Positions 18,066-27,400 of a stretch of 64,000 bases of DNA are shown piece after piece. The translations under genes and the position numbers were made by a program. Below the pieces are notes generated by a model, which worked only from the letters and a program-made list of their open reading frames with translations, made no database searches and had not been told where the DNA came from. Positions within the stretch are counted from its first letter, which is position 1; each line of letters begins with the position of its first letter. The stretch lies in contig JAABUA010000008.1 in NCBI GenBank assembly GCA_011389515.1, positions 1 to 64,000 of the forward strand, in the 5' to 3' direction. This DNA is from Desulfobacteraceae bacterium. Its GTDB lineage: Bacteria > Desulfobacterota > Desulfobacteria > Desulfobacterales > Desulfosalsimonadaceae.

Positions 18066-19406
18066 ATGGCCTTTGAAACACTGATCACCAACGGGATCAT
18101 TATAACCGTCAATGCCGACTTTGAGATCATTTATAACGGTGCGGTGGGCATTGCCGGCGGCAGGATTGCATACGTGGGACCGGCGGCGGATGTTCCCGGC
18201 GAAACGGCTTCCACCCCGCATATCATCGATGCGGACGGCGGCCTGGTAATGCCCGGGCTGGTCAATACCCATACCCACCTGCCCATGTCTCTTTTTCGCG
18301 GGCTTGCCGATGATATCCCCCTTGACCGATGGTTGAACAACCATATCTTCCCTGCCGAGCAGAAACATCTTCGGCCGGAAACGGTCAAATGGGGAGCCCT
18401 TCTGTCCTGCGCCGAAATGCTGCTTTCCGGAACCACAACCTGCTGTGACGGCTACTTTTTCGAGGATGCCGTTGCTGAAGCGCTCAGCGAAGCGGGCATG
18501 CGGGCGGTACTGGGGCAGGGGGTGATTGATTTCCCGGCTCCGGGATTGCCTGATCCAGGTGCCAATATCCAGCATGCCGTCGATTTTGCAAGGAAGTGGA
18601 AAAACCGCTCGCCCCTGATCCTTCCGTCCATTTTCTGCCATTCCCCATACACCTGTTCTGCGAAAACGCTGGTATCGGCAAAACAGGCAGCCAAACGGGA
18701 AAATGTCCTTTTCCAGGTGCATGTCGCTGAAACGAGAAACGAGCCGGATCTTGCAGGGCTGCCACCGGGTAGATCGCCGGTGAAATATCTTGAAAGCCTG
18801 GGTGTACTGGATGCGGATACGCTTGCCGTTCATGCCGTTTGGGTGGATATGGATGATCTTTCCATTCTTGTAAGAAACAATGTAAAAATATCCCATAATC
18901 CGGAAAGCAATATGAAGCTTGCTTCCGGGATCTCCCCGGTGGGCGCGATGATAGATTGTGGGCTGGTGGTGGGGTTGGGCACCGACGGATGCGCCAGCAA
19001 CAACAATCTGGACATGTTTTCGGAAATGGGTACGGCCGCCAGGCTCCACAAGGTGTCGCGTAAAGATCCGACGGTCATGAATGCGGAAAAAGTGATCCGC
19101 ATGGCCACGATCGAAGGGGCGCGGGCCATAGGCTTAGGCGATCGGATCGGGTCTGTTGAGACAGGCAAGGAAGCGGATCTGGTGGTTGTCGATATCCGTC
19201 AACCCCATCTGCTTCCGTTGTATCATCCCGTGTCGCACGTGGTCTATGCAGCAAGGGGGGGCGATGTCAGGTATGTAATGATCAATGGAAATCTGTTGGT
19301 CAGCAATTTCAGGCTTACGCAGCTTGATGGCAAGGACATAATGGCAAGGGTGAATGCTGTTGCGAAAAATATCCGGTTTTCCGACAGGGATGAATGCCGC
19401 CCCTGA
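18066..19406 (+). CDS. mtaD: Amidohydrolase, 5-methylthioadenosine/S-adenosylhomocysteine deaminase type
   Basis: 446 residues. Metal ligands are visible: NTHTHLPMSLFRGLADD (HxH), HVAETRNE, HAVWVDMDD and GTDGCASNNNLDM. The closest known group is MtaD-like deaminases that turn SAH or MTA into inosine forms. It sits 19 bases after metY, which fits recycling of the SAM by-product made from the methionine supplied upstream. Other aminohydrolase substrates (for example guanine or chlorinated triazines) cannot be excluded. Confidence 0.85.
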   Translation: MAFETLITNGIIITVNADFEIIYNGAVGIAGGRIAYVGPAADVPGETASTPHIIDADGGLVMPGLVNTHTHLPMSLFRGLADDIPLDRWLNNHIFPAEQKHLRPETVKWGALLSCAEMLLSGTTTCCDGYFFEDAVAEALSEAGMRAVLGQGVIDFPAPGLPDPGANIQHAVDFARKWKNRSPLILPSIFCHSPYTCSAKTLVSAKQAAKRENVLFQVHVAETRNEPDLAGLPPGRSPVKYLESLGVLDADTLAVHAVWVDMDDLSILVRNNVKISHNPESNMKLASGISPVGAMIDCGLVVGLGTDGCASNNNLDMFSEMGTAARLHKVSRKDPTVMNAEKVIRMATIEGARAIGLGDRIGSVETGKEADLVVVDIRQPHLLPLYHPVSHVVYAARGGDVRYVMINGNLLVSNFRLTQLDGKDIMARVNAVAKNIRFSDRDECRP

Positions 19407-19422
19407 TACGAGGGGCTGATCC

Positions 19423-20184
19423 ATGGCACCGACTCCGGCGTGGTCCTCTCCGCAATCCGCCTCCCAGGAGGAGATGACGACGGATGATGCGGATATATGG
19501 CGCGTTTCGCTCGACCGGACGCCCGGTGAAATCCGTCTGCTTTTCAAGTCCCTTTCCGCAGAAGAACAGGAAAGGGCCGACCGGCTGCGTTTTCCGGTTC
19601 ATCGCAACCGCTACATTGCCTCCCGCGGTTTTTTACGACAAATCCTGGGCGGTTATATTCATATCGCTGCCCAGGAGATCCGTTTTTTATCCGGTTTCCA
19701 TGGAAAGCCGCAGCTGAATGTTTTCCCCGGAAAGACCGATCTTCAATTTAACCTGTCCCATAGCCATGGCTTGGCATTGTATGCGGTTTCGAGAAAACAA
19801 AATATCGGCATCGATGTTGAATACCTGGGTCGTGCGTGCAATGCCCTCAAGATCGCGAGACGGTTTTTTACCCCCGGAGAGGCGGAAATGATCGCCGGTT
19901 TGCCGGAGAAAATCCGCTGGAGGGCATTTTTTACATGCTGGACAAGAAAAGAGGCCTTTTTGAAGGCAAAGGGGGTGGGCCTTTCCATCCCTCTTAACCG
20001 GTTTGCGGTATCCGTTCTTCCGGAAGACCCTCCCGTATTGCTTCATGCCGCCTGGGACAGGGAGGAGCATGCAAAATGGCAGCTTTTTGATATTGACCCC
20101 GGAAGGGATTATGTGGCAACACTAGCCGTTGAAAGAGGAGTATCGCGGTTCAGGTTTTTTGACGGGGGCGCTGAAATGATTTAA
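19423..20184 (+). CDS. 4'-phosphopantetheinyl transferase (Sfp type)
   Basis: 253 residues. Sfp-family motifs: FNLSHSHGLALYAV, IGIDVEYLG (Mg2+-binding Asp/Glu) and FFTCWTRKEAFLKAKG. It activates carrier proteins by transferring phosphopantetheine from CoA. GAGGGG lies 8 bases before the ATG at 19423; a second start at 19474 is possible but its purine tract is too close. No carrier-protein substrate lies next to it. Confidence 0.9.
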   Translation: MAPTPAWSSPQSASQEEMTTDDADIWRVSLDRTPGEIRLLFKSLSAEEQERADRLRFPVHRNRYIASRGFLRQILGGYIHIAAQEIRFLSGFHGKPQLNVFPGKTDLQFNLSHSHGLALYAVSRKQNIGIDVEYLGRACNALKIARRFFTPGEAEMIAGLPEKIRWRAFFTCWTRKEAFLKAKGVGLSIPLNRFAVSVLPEDPPVLLHAAWDREEHAKWQLFDIDPGRDYVATLAVERGVSRFRFFDGGAEMI

Positions 20185-20356
20185 CGGTAGCACTGTCTTT
20201 GCCGCCCTGGTGATTTTTGTCAGTATATGGTAAAGATGCAGCCAAGTAATGAAGGATGCCTCCATTACATGGTTGTATCTTTATATACGGGTTTGAATGC
20301 CGAGTTCGGGGGCCGGGCAGCAGCGGTGTATCGTAAGGCAATAAAGGAGTTAAAAA

Positions 20357-22759
20357 ATGGTTAATGTCATATCCCAGATCATCACCGATGAAGAACACCG
20401 GGATTTTGCGGATTTCATGTATCGCCTGTTTACCGAGGAGGGCAAATTTTTTCTCAGGAATGATGTATGGCTCAAGTGGCGCCAATGGTGCCGCGAGCAT
20501 GAAAAACCTTCAGGCGTCATGGAAAACTCGAAGACAGCCGGATTTCTGAGAAAAGTCAACGAACTGTTGATCATCGACAATCTTGCATTGATCATGCACC
20601 GCCATGAACGGGGAAAGATCCGTTTATACCGGATGAACAGAAGCTGCGACTATCTGCAGGAAATCAGCATCAGCCGGTATCTCGACTACAAGGACGCATA
20701 CGTTATAGGGAATAAGCCTTCGGCAAACCGCGATACCCTTGAAATTGATTTCATGCCGTTTTACGATTATTCGCCCAATGTGCGAACCGTCAAAAACGTG
20801 GGCAAGGGGGTCAGCTTTTTAAACAAGCACCTGTCTTCAAGGATGTTCCAGAAGGCGGACGAATGGGGGAATAAGCTGTTTGATTTCATAAAGCTGCACA
20901 GGATAAACGGCCAGCAGCTGCTGGTGAACCAGGCAATTCTTCAAAACCGGGATGATTGTCTGGATGCCCTCGAAAAGACCATCCAGATGCTTGAAAAAGA
21001 GGACCCGGAAACACCTTATGTACAAATCGAGCGGGAAATGAAGCTGAACGGATTCGAGCCGGGCTGGGGGTATAATGTTCAGCGGATCACGGAAACCATG
21101 GAGCTGCTCAAGGGGCTTTTTTACGAGCCCAGGAGTGGTGCCCTCGAGGAATTCATTTCGCGGGTGCCGATGATTTCCAAGGTCGCCATATTATCGCCGC
21201 ACGGCTGGTTTGGCCAGGAAAACGTACTGGGCAAACCGGACACGGGGGGGCAGGTGATCTATATATTGGACCAGGTGCGCGCCCTGGAAAAGTACCTTGT
21301 TTCTGAGTATGAAATGGCGGGCATCGATGTCACACCTAAAATTATCGTTCTTACCCGGCTCATACCCAACGCCGGCAATACGAGTTGCAATCAGCCCAAA
21401 GAGGATATCATCGGGACGGAGTATTCCTATATTCTGAGGATTCCGTTTTATGATGACGGAGGCAATGTCATCCAGGACTGGATCTCAAGATTCAAAATAT
21501 GGCCTTATCTGGATCGGTTTGCCGAAGATTGCGAAAATGAGCTGCTGGCGAAGCTGAGCGGCCGGCCAGACCTTATTGTCGGTAATTATTCCGATGGAAA
21601 CCTGGTGGCCACCCTGTTGTCGGACCGCCTCAAGGTTATCCAGTGCACCATTGCGCACGCGCTGGAAAAGACGAAGTACCTGTTTTCCGATCTTTACTGG
21701 GAAAATATGGAGCAGGATTATCATTTTTCCTGCCAGTACACGGCAGATCTCCTTTCCATGAACCGGTCGGATTTTATTATAACCAGCACGTACCAGGAGA
21801 TCGCCGGCACCGATGACCGGATGGGACAATATGAGTCCTATCAGTATTACACAATGCCGGGACTCTACCAGGTAATAAACGGCATCAACCTGTTTTCCCC
21901 GAAGTTCAATGTGGTTCCCCCGGGAGTCGACGAGGTCAATTATTTTCCGTATTACGATGTCGACAAGCGGACGGACAGCAGGACCCGGTATTGGGAAGAG
22001 CGCATTTTTCACGATCAGGAAGAGGATATACATGGATACCTGGAGGATCCGGAAAAACCGCCTGTGTTTACAATGGCCAGGCTTGACAGGATCAAGAATA
22101 TCACGGGGCTCGTAGAAGCGTTCGGCATGGACCCGGAACTCCGAAAGCACTGCAACCTGGTCGTGGCCGCCGGTACCATTCGCATGGAGGAATCCGAAGA
22201 CGTTGAAGAAAGAAATGAAATCGAAAAAATGTATTCCCTGATTGAAAAATATCAGCTCAAAGGGAGTATCCGCTGGCTGCCGTCCGTTCCCAAGCAGGAA
22301 ACCGGATCGGTATACCGCATTATCGCGGACAAGGGCGGCATGTTTGTCCAGCCCGCACTTTTCGAAGCTTTCGGGCTTACGGTACTGGAGGCGATGCAGT
22401 GCGGACTACCCACATTCGGACCGATATTCGGGGGGCCGTCCGAGATCATCATTAACAAAAAAAGCGGATACCTGATGAATACAAGCAGACCGGAAATGAT
22501 GGCGGGAGACATCATGGAATTTATTGCAAAATGTGAAAAAGACCCTGAACACTGGAAAATGATTTCCGAAAACGGTATAAAGCGGGTCAGGGAAAATTTT
22601 ACCTGGGCCCGCTACAGCGACAAGCTGATCCGGCTGACAAAGCTTTACGGATTCTGGCGATTTGCAGAATCAGAGGAAGGGATGGTAAGAATGAATCGCT
22701 ATTGCGACCTATTGTACCACCTTTTTTTAAAACCGAGGGCCAGGGCCATTTTAGGATAG
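20357..22759 (+). CDS. Sucrose synthase
   Basis: 800 residues, the length of plant and bacterial sucrose synthases. An N-terminal regulatory region of about 270 residues precedes the GT-B part (SPHGWFGQENVLGKPDTGGQVIYILDQVRALE). The donor site has the E-x7-E pattern in EAFGLTVLEAMQCGLPTFGP. It interconverts sucrose plus nucleoside diphosphate with NDP-glucose plus fructose. AAAGGAG lies 7 bases before the ATG. No sucrose-phosphate synthase, phosphatase or transporter is nearby. The 172-bp gap upstream shows no clear promoter or riboswitch. Confidence 0.93.
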   Translation: MVNVISQIITDEEHRDFADFMYRLFTEEGKFFLRNDVWLKWRQWCREHEKPSGVMENSKTAGFLRKVNELLIIDNLALIMHRHERGKIRLYRMNRSCDYLQEISISRYLDYKDAYVIGNKPSANRDTLEIDFMPFYDYSPNVRTVKNVGKGVSFLNKHLSSRMFQKADEWGNKLFDFIKLHRINGQQLLVNQAILQNRDDCLDALEKTIQMLEKEDPETPYVQIEREMKLNGFEPGWGYNVQRITETMELLKGLFYEPRSGALEEFISRVPMISKVAILSPHGWFGQENVLGKPDTGGQVIYILDQVRALEKYLVSEYEMAGIDVTPKIIVLTRLIPNAGNTSCNQPKEDIIGTEYSYILRIPFYDDGGNVIQDWISRFKIWPYLDRFAEDCENELLAKLSGRPDLIVGNYSDGNLVATLLSDRLKVIQCTIAHALEKTKYLFSDLYWENMEQDYHFSCQYTADLLSMNRSDFIITSTYQEIAGTDDRMGQYESYQYYTMPGLYQVINGINLFSPKFNVVPPGVDEVNYFPYYDVDKRTDSRTRYWEERIFHDQEEDIHGYLEDPEKPPVFTMARLDRIKNITGLVEAFGMDPELRKHCNLVVAAGTIRMEESEDVEERNEIEKMYSLIEKYQLKGSIRWLPSVPKQETGSVYRIIADKGGMFVQPALFEAFGLTVLEAMQCGLPTFGPIFGGPSEIIINKKSGYLMNTSRPEMMAGDIMEFIAKCEKDPEHWKMISENGIKRVRENFTWARYSDKLIRLTKLYGFWRFAESEEGMVRMNRYCDLLYHLFLKPRARAILG

Positions 22760-22765
22760 AGTATT

Positions 22766-22892
22766 GATGGCGTCGTTAAAAGTACCATCTACTGCGTTGT
22801 AACAATTTTTCATCCGCTTAACATACTACAGGTATGCCTTCGCGTATGAAAAATTGCTACGCCTTGTATATGGAACTTTTAACTTAGCCATC
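22766..22892. repeat. MITE-like element A with terminal inverted repeats and a central stem-loop
   Basis: The ends form an imperfect inverted repeat of about 26 bp (left GATGGC-N3-GTTAAAAGT at 22766, the complement ending at 22892). Inside, CAATTTTTCAT (22803-22813) pairs perfectly with ATGAAAAATTG (22846-22856), and a smaller CATAC/GTATG pair lies in the loop. It begins 7 bases after the sucrose synthase stop and has no coding capacity. Layout and flanking words (CTGCGTT before the stem, CGCCTTG after it) are shared with the element at 35747. Confidence 0.7.
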
Positions 22893-22936
22893 TGTTACGT
22901 ATCTTGTAACTTTTTACGAATTCATCAGTATTGACC

Positions 22937-23761
22937 ATGACCATAAAAAAAATAGTATCCGGTGGGCAGACAGGGGCCGACCGTGCGGCGCTTGATTTTG
23001 CAATAGAATATGGGGTTGCCCACGGTGGTTGGGTGCCCGAGGGGCGAAAGGCGGAAGACGGGTCTGTACCCATGCGATACAGCCTGCAAGAGATGTCCGG
23101 CGGGGATTATGCTGACAGGACGGCGAAAAATGTACTGGACTCGGATGGAACGCTGATCATAAGCCACGGCGAGCTGACGGGGGGATCGTTGTTGACTTGG
23201 ACGCTATCGAAAAAGCACGGAAAGCCGGTTCTCCATGTGGACATGGTAAAGCTCATTGCCTTTGATGCAGCTATTGATATCCATGAATGGATAGATCTCC
23301 ATGAAGTAGAGGTGTTAAACGTTGCCGGACCCCGTGCGAGCAAGGATCCGAAAATATACAAAACGGTCCGCAATGTTCTGGAGACGGTATTTCATATCGA
23401 CATCATTGCCAATACAATGCCCGGGACCGCGATGCAGTTTTCCCGGGGAAAAGGTGCTCCGGGAATGGATGATGGTTTTCCCCGGACGGTCGAACAGGCA
23501 GTGGCTTTTTTGATGAATTACCTTTCTTCCATGGAAAAGATGCGCATTGCCAGTGCAAAAAAAGAAAATCTGCAGGATTTTTCCGAAGTATTGAAAAAAC
23601 CATTGGGTTTTGAATCGGGGAATCCGGAACTCGTTTTGAATTGTCAAAAAATTGCCGGTCTTTCAGGTTCGGACATGGATGCTGCGGGTGCTTCAATGGT
23701 GATTCTGCGGATTTTCTGGGAAAAGCTCAGGAATGTGGGGCATCTTAGGGTTGTCAGGTAG
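22937..23761 (+). CDS. SLOG-superfamily protein (putative molybdenum-carrier / cpYpsA type) with a C-terminal extension
   Basis: 274 residues from ATG 22937. Residues 1-150 match the putative molybdenum carrier family: IVSGGQTGADRAALDFAIE, GGWVPEGRKAEDG, YPLQE-like YSLQEM, TLIISHGELTGGS and LNVAGPRASKDP. The SLOG fold binds nucleotides or cofactors; a true molybdenum-carrier function is not established. The C-terminal 120 residues (FPRTVEQAVAFLMNYLS near residue 185, later MVILRIFWEKL) look like a DUF6794-type domain, a resemblance I could not verify. There is no convincing ribosome-binding site. Preceded by repeat element A. Confidence 0.7.
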   Translation: MTIKKIVSGGQTGADRAALDFAIEYGVAHGGWVPEGRKAEDGSVPMRYSLQEMSGGDYADRTAKNVLDSDGTLIISHGELTGGSLLTWTLSKKHGKPVLHVDMVKLIAFDAAIDIHEWIDLHEVEVLNVAGPRASKDPKIYKTVRNVLETVFHIDIIANTMPGTAMQFSRGKGAPGMDDGFPRTVEQAVAFLMNYLSSMEKMRIASAKKENLQDFSEVLKKPLGFESGNPELVLNCQKIAGLSGSDMDAAGASMVILRIFWEKLRNVGHLRVVR

Positions 23762-23795
23762 CTTGTGGGCGAAAAAATGTGCATTTTTCTCTGAA

Positions 23796-24173
23796 TTATC
23801 GCCTGACCTCCCAGGTGCTTATTTTTTCGTAGGTTTCCCCCCTGATTTGGAATCGTTCCATCAGCATCCTGCTTTTTCCGGGTGCGATGGTGCCGGTGAA
23901 CCTGATATTCTGCAGGATAAAGCCATCCTCGTCCTTCCCTGCCACATCAATGGCCACGTTTTCCGACTCTCCATTGTTTATTACATGCGCCCTGATGGTA
24001 ACCATGTAGGTGCTGGCACCCTTTTCCACGTATACGGGTTCGATGCTGGCCACATGCAATGATTCCGTGCCGGCCGACTCCTCGGCAAAAGCGGGCGCAG
24101 CAGCCGTTTTGGAGTAAGCGTCGAACGCTGCCAGCAATAATATGATCAGCAAAATATGTTTCGCCCGGTACAT
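23796..24173 (-). CDS. Secreted hypothetical protein
   Basis: 125 residues from the ATG at 24173, just downstream of GGGGAGG; ATGs farther up lack a site. The N-terminus MYRAKHILLIILLLAAFDAYS followed by an Ala-rich stretch ending AFAEE is a clear signal peptide. The mature part, about 90 residues, looks like one beta-sandwich domain (YVEKGASTYMVTIRAHVINNGESENVAI, then GKDEDGFIL), similar in feel to FxLYD-type domains. Function unknown. A good promoter lies upstream at 24374-24403. Confidence 0.7.
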   Translation of the reverse strand: MYRAKHILLIILLLAAFDAYSKTAAAPAFAEESAGTESLHVASIEPVYVEKGASTYMVTIRAHVINNGESENVAIDVAGKDEDGFILQNIRFTGTIAPGKSRMLMERFQIRGETYEKISTWEVRR

Positions 24174-24373
24174 TTTCCTCCCCATTGTTTCAAGGGTTCC
24201 ATTCCTGCGGTTCATCGCCGGTTTATTGTCTGAAAGCGACATTCCGTTGTCCTCCAAGTGGTTTTTTAGGTGAACGCTCCAAGAATACAGGCTTTTGTCT
24301 GCACCCGATCCTGTGGATTCGCATAGAGCAGGCGCACACGCATGTAGAATGTTCGATAAAATATAAAATTTTT

Positions 24374-24403
24374 ATTAAAGCAGATAATGTATTTACATGT
24401 CAA
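24374..24403 (-). promoter_or_regulatory. Sigma-70-type promoter of the secreted hypothetical gene
   Basis: On the minus strand a perfect -35 TTGACA (24403-24398) and TTTAAT (24379-24374) are 18 bases apart in AT-rich DNA. The start codon is about 200 bases farther on. No terminator for the large gene ending at 24491 is visible in this gap. Confidence 0.6.
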
Positions 24404-24490
24404 TGTTATTTTTATGGAGATATGGCTTTTACACGCGCGGATTCTTGTAGCATTTGCTCCAAGAGAACCTGCCCGGGGTGAAGGGCTTCA

Positions 24491-27400
24491 CTACTGCAGG
24501 GAATATCGATTGACGACCTGGCGGATTCTTTCGTCCGGATCTTTTTTTAGGCGCTGCATGAGCGCGTTGGCTTTTTCACCGGGAAGCTGAGCCAATGCAA
24601 AGGCTGCGGCCACGCGAACGGAGGCATCGTATTTTTTCCGGCGGAAAAGGCGGCGTTTTGGAATCAGAATTTCCGCAAGAGGCGAAATGAAAACCGCGTC
24701 ACCCGTCTGTCCCATTGCCCGGCTGCATGCGATGAGAATTTCAGAATTACCGGACTCCTTCATAATGATTGATAGCGTTTCTGCAAGAAATCCAGGCTTC
24801 TGCTTTACCAGTGTATGGATGGCTGGAAGGGCCAACCGGGCATCCCCGCTTTTGGCGGCATTGTTTGCCAGGGCCAGGGCCTCGGGCGTCCTGAGCCGCT
24901 CAATGAGCTTGAATGCGCTGCGCCTGACATTTTCTTCCGGGTCGGAAAGCGCATGCGCCAGCTCGTGTTCCAGCTCAACCGTCACTGTATCGATGATATC
25001 TAATATCCGTGATTTTTGCTCCGGACGCAGCGCATTGGTGATGTTTTTTTTCAGAATATTCCCGCCCGGTTTTCCATGCTTCTGGAGTAATCCCGCGGCA
25101 AGATGCCGTGTCCGAAGCTCTTTTGATTCCATTATGACATCGATGAGAAAGGGAATCATGCAGGCGCCCATGCTGCTGACAAGCTGGGCGGCGTCCTGCT
25201 GCCGCAAACGATCACCCGATTGCAGATCTTCGGCGATTGCATCTCTTACCCTGGGATCGAGTGTTCTGCCGAATACCTGTATCTCTGCGGAATTTCCAGC
25301 AATATCCTCCGCTCTGCTGCGGTTCGGGAATGCAGCTGCAAACCGGGAGGCCATTTTGGTATGTATCCAGGAGGCAAAGGTATATTCACCGAACAAGATA
25401 AACGTTGTGGTGCATTCATGGCACAGGTCAAGGAGCTTTTTCAAGATGGCTTCATCTTCTTCGGATTCCAGCAGCGTGATGACATGATTTGCGATCAGTT
25501 TGATATAGGCGCTGCTGGGTTGCCAATCTTCCGGAAACAAGGCCTTGCGGAAGGTTTTTACAAGTTTCAGTTTGCTGTTGCTGCCGGCATTCAGGTACGT
25601 TTCGACCGCCTTGTGCAGGATCGTTTCAAGACCCTTGATATCGCCTTTCAGGTATAATTCTTTGGCCTTTGTCGGCATATCGATGCGGTCAAATTCATAT
25701 TCTGTTTTTTCATTGCCCGTTTCTGCTTCGTCCTTTTTCAGCGACTCCTTTTCTTCGCCTGTTTCCGCGGGGATGATGTCATAGATGCTCTGGTTGAAAA
25801 GAATGTTGTTGATCTGTTTTTGTGCGGCCAGTTTCTGCCAGAAATCCGGACCTGCCGATTCCGCCGGCATACGGCATGCGGCGAGGATAAAATCGACGAT
25901 CTCATTTGCGCTGATTCCGCCTGTAAAGGAAAGACTGTTCAATCCGGTTTCCGTTAGCATTTTCAAAAAGCCGTCCGCCAGGCTTTCAAAGTCACGGGTA
26001 TCGATTTTTATCCCGTTAACGAGAAGCCTGTTATCGATCCGGGCAACCGTGAAAACCGGCCATGTTTTCAGAAATGCATTCAAATGCGTGACGACCTGAA
26101 AAACGGCTTTTGTGGCCACCTGGCCGCGGGACGGATAGAGTTTTATTTTGTTAAAAGCGGACAGGAGGGAGCTGATAATGAGTTGTATGGCTTTTTTCTC
26201 TTCGGTGCTGAACTGGTGACCGATTTCCGCTTCCAATGGCTCGATGCGATCTTCCGGCATGATCCCGGCCACGTTTTCAATCGGTTTTTGTCCGGGTTCG
26301 ATTTTTGCGTACCTCACCTGAATTGGAATAATATTGCCAAGGTTGTTTTCCTCGGCAAATCGTATCCAGAATTTGGGTGTGACCGCTTTTTTTCCTACGG
26401 TGCTGATCTGTTTCACAACGGCAAGGAGCTCATTTTCGGTAACGCCTCTTTTTATGGTGAGGCATTTTAATTCCAGGCGGTTCCAGAGCTCGACGATTTT
26501 TGCGGCCACTGCCGGAAGGGACATGGTGTCCAACGGTTGTGAATTGATCAGCAGTATGTTTTTTTCCACAATGATACTGAAACACTCGTTTGTGTTAAGG
26601 ATTTCCCGCACAAGCCCGGTCAGCCTTCCGGTCATGATTGTCACGGATTTGCTTTTTTCCGGATATAGGCGGAAATTTCTTACGGAAACAACAAGGGCAT
26701 GAAGCATTTCCGGGACCATTTCAAGCCCCTTTTCCGAGAGGGCTTTATCGGCAATTTCCTGCTCCCTGCCGGCGCCTTCTTCCTCCGCGCCGCTTTCTTC
26801 CTCGAAAGGATTTTCTTTATAGACCTCTTTATTGTACCGGGCCATCAACTGGTCGTATGTATTGGCTTTTTCAAGGTTGCCGGACTGCTTGAAATGGTAT
26901 GCAAGGTGAGAGGCGGAGGGGAGCACGTTCTGAAAGTATAGTTTTTCATGGTAACGGCCGATTTCTTCGTGCAGTTTTTTCCTTTCGTCCTCCCCGATTC
27001 TCTCATAGATCACTTCCCGCACAAACTTGTTCGAAAAGCGGATATTTTCATCATCATCACTGTATTCGTGACGCATAAGCCCGTTATCTACGGCTTCCTT
27101 GATGATTTCATACACCTGGTATGATTCCTGTTTTGTAAAACCTTCAAGCATGCTGAGCGAACACGATTCCCCGAAAGCGGATACCCTGTCAATGAATTCT
27201 TTGTTCCGGCTGTCCAGACTGTCCAGTTTCTCCCGGATAATCTGTTCAAACGATCCCGGGAAATATCCGGTTTCAAGCTCTCCTACGGTCCATCGGTTTT
27301 CAGACTGCAGAATTTTCCGGTCTTCAATCATTTTAATAATGATCGCAACGAGAAACAGGGGATTTCCTCCGGTAACGCGAGCGAGTTCATCGGCAAGGCT

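Noticed and set aside
22760-22936. Riboswitch or leader for the SLOG-protein gene
   Set aside because: The structure in this gap is explained by the terminal-inverted-repeat element, whose layout is repeated at an unrelated place (35747).
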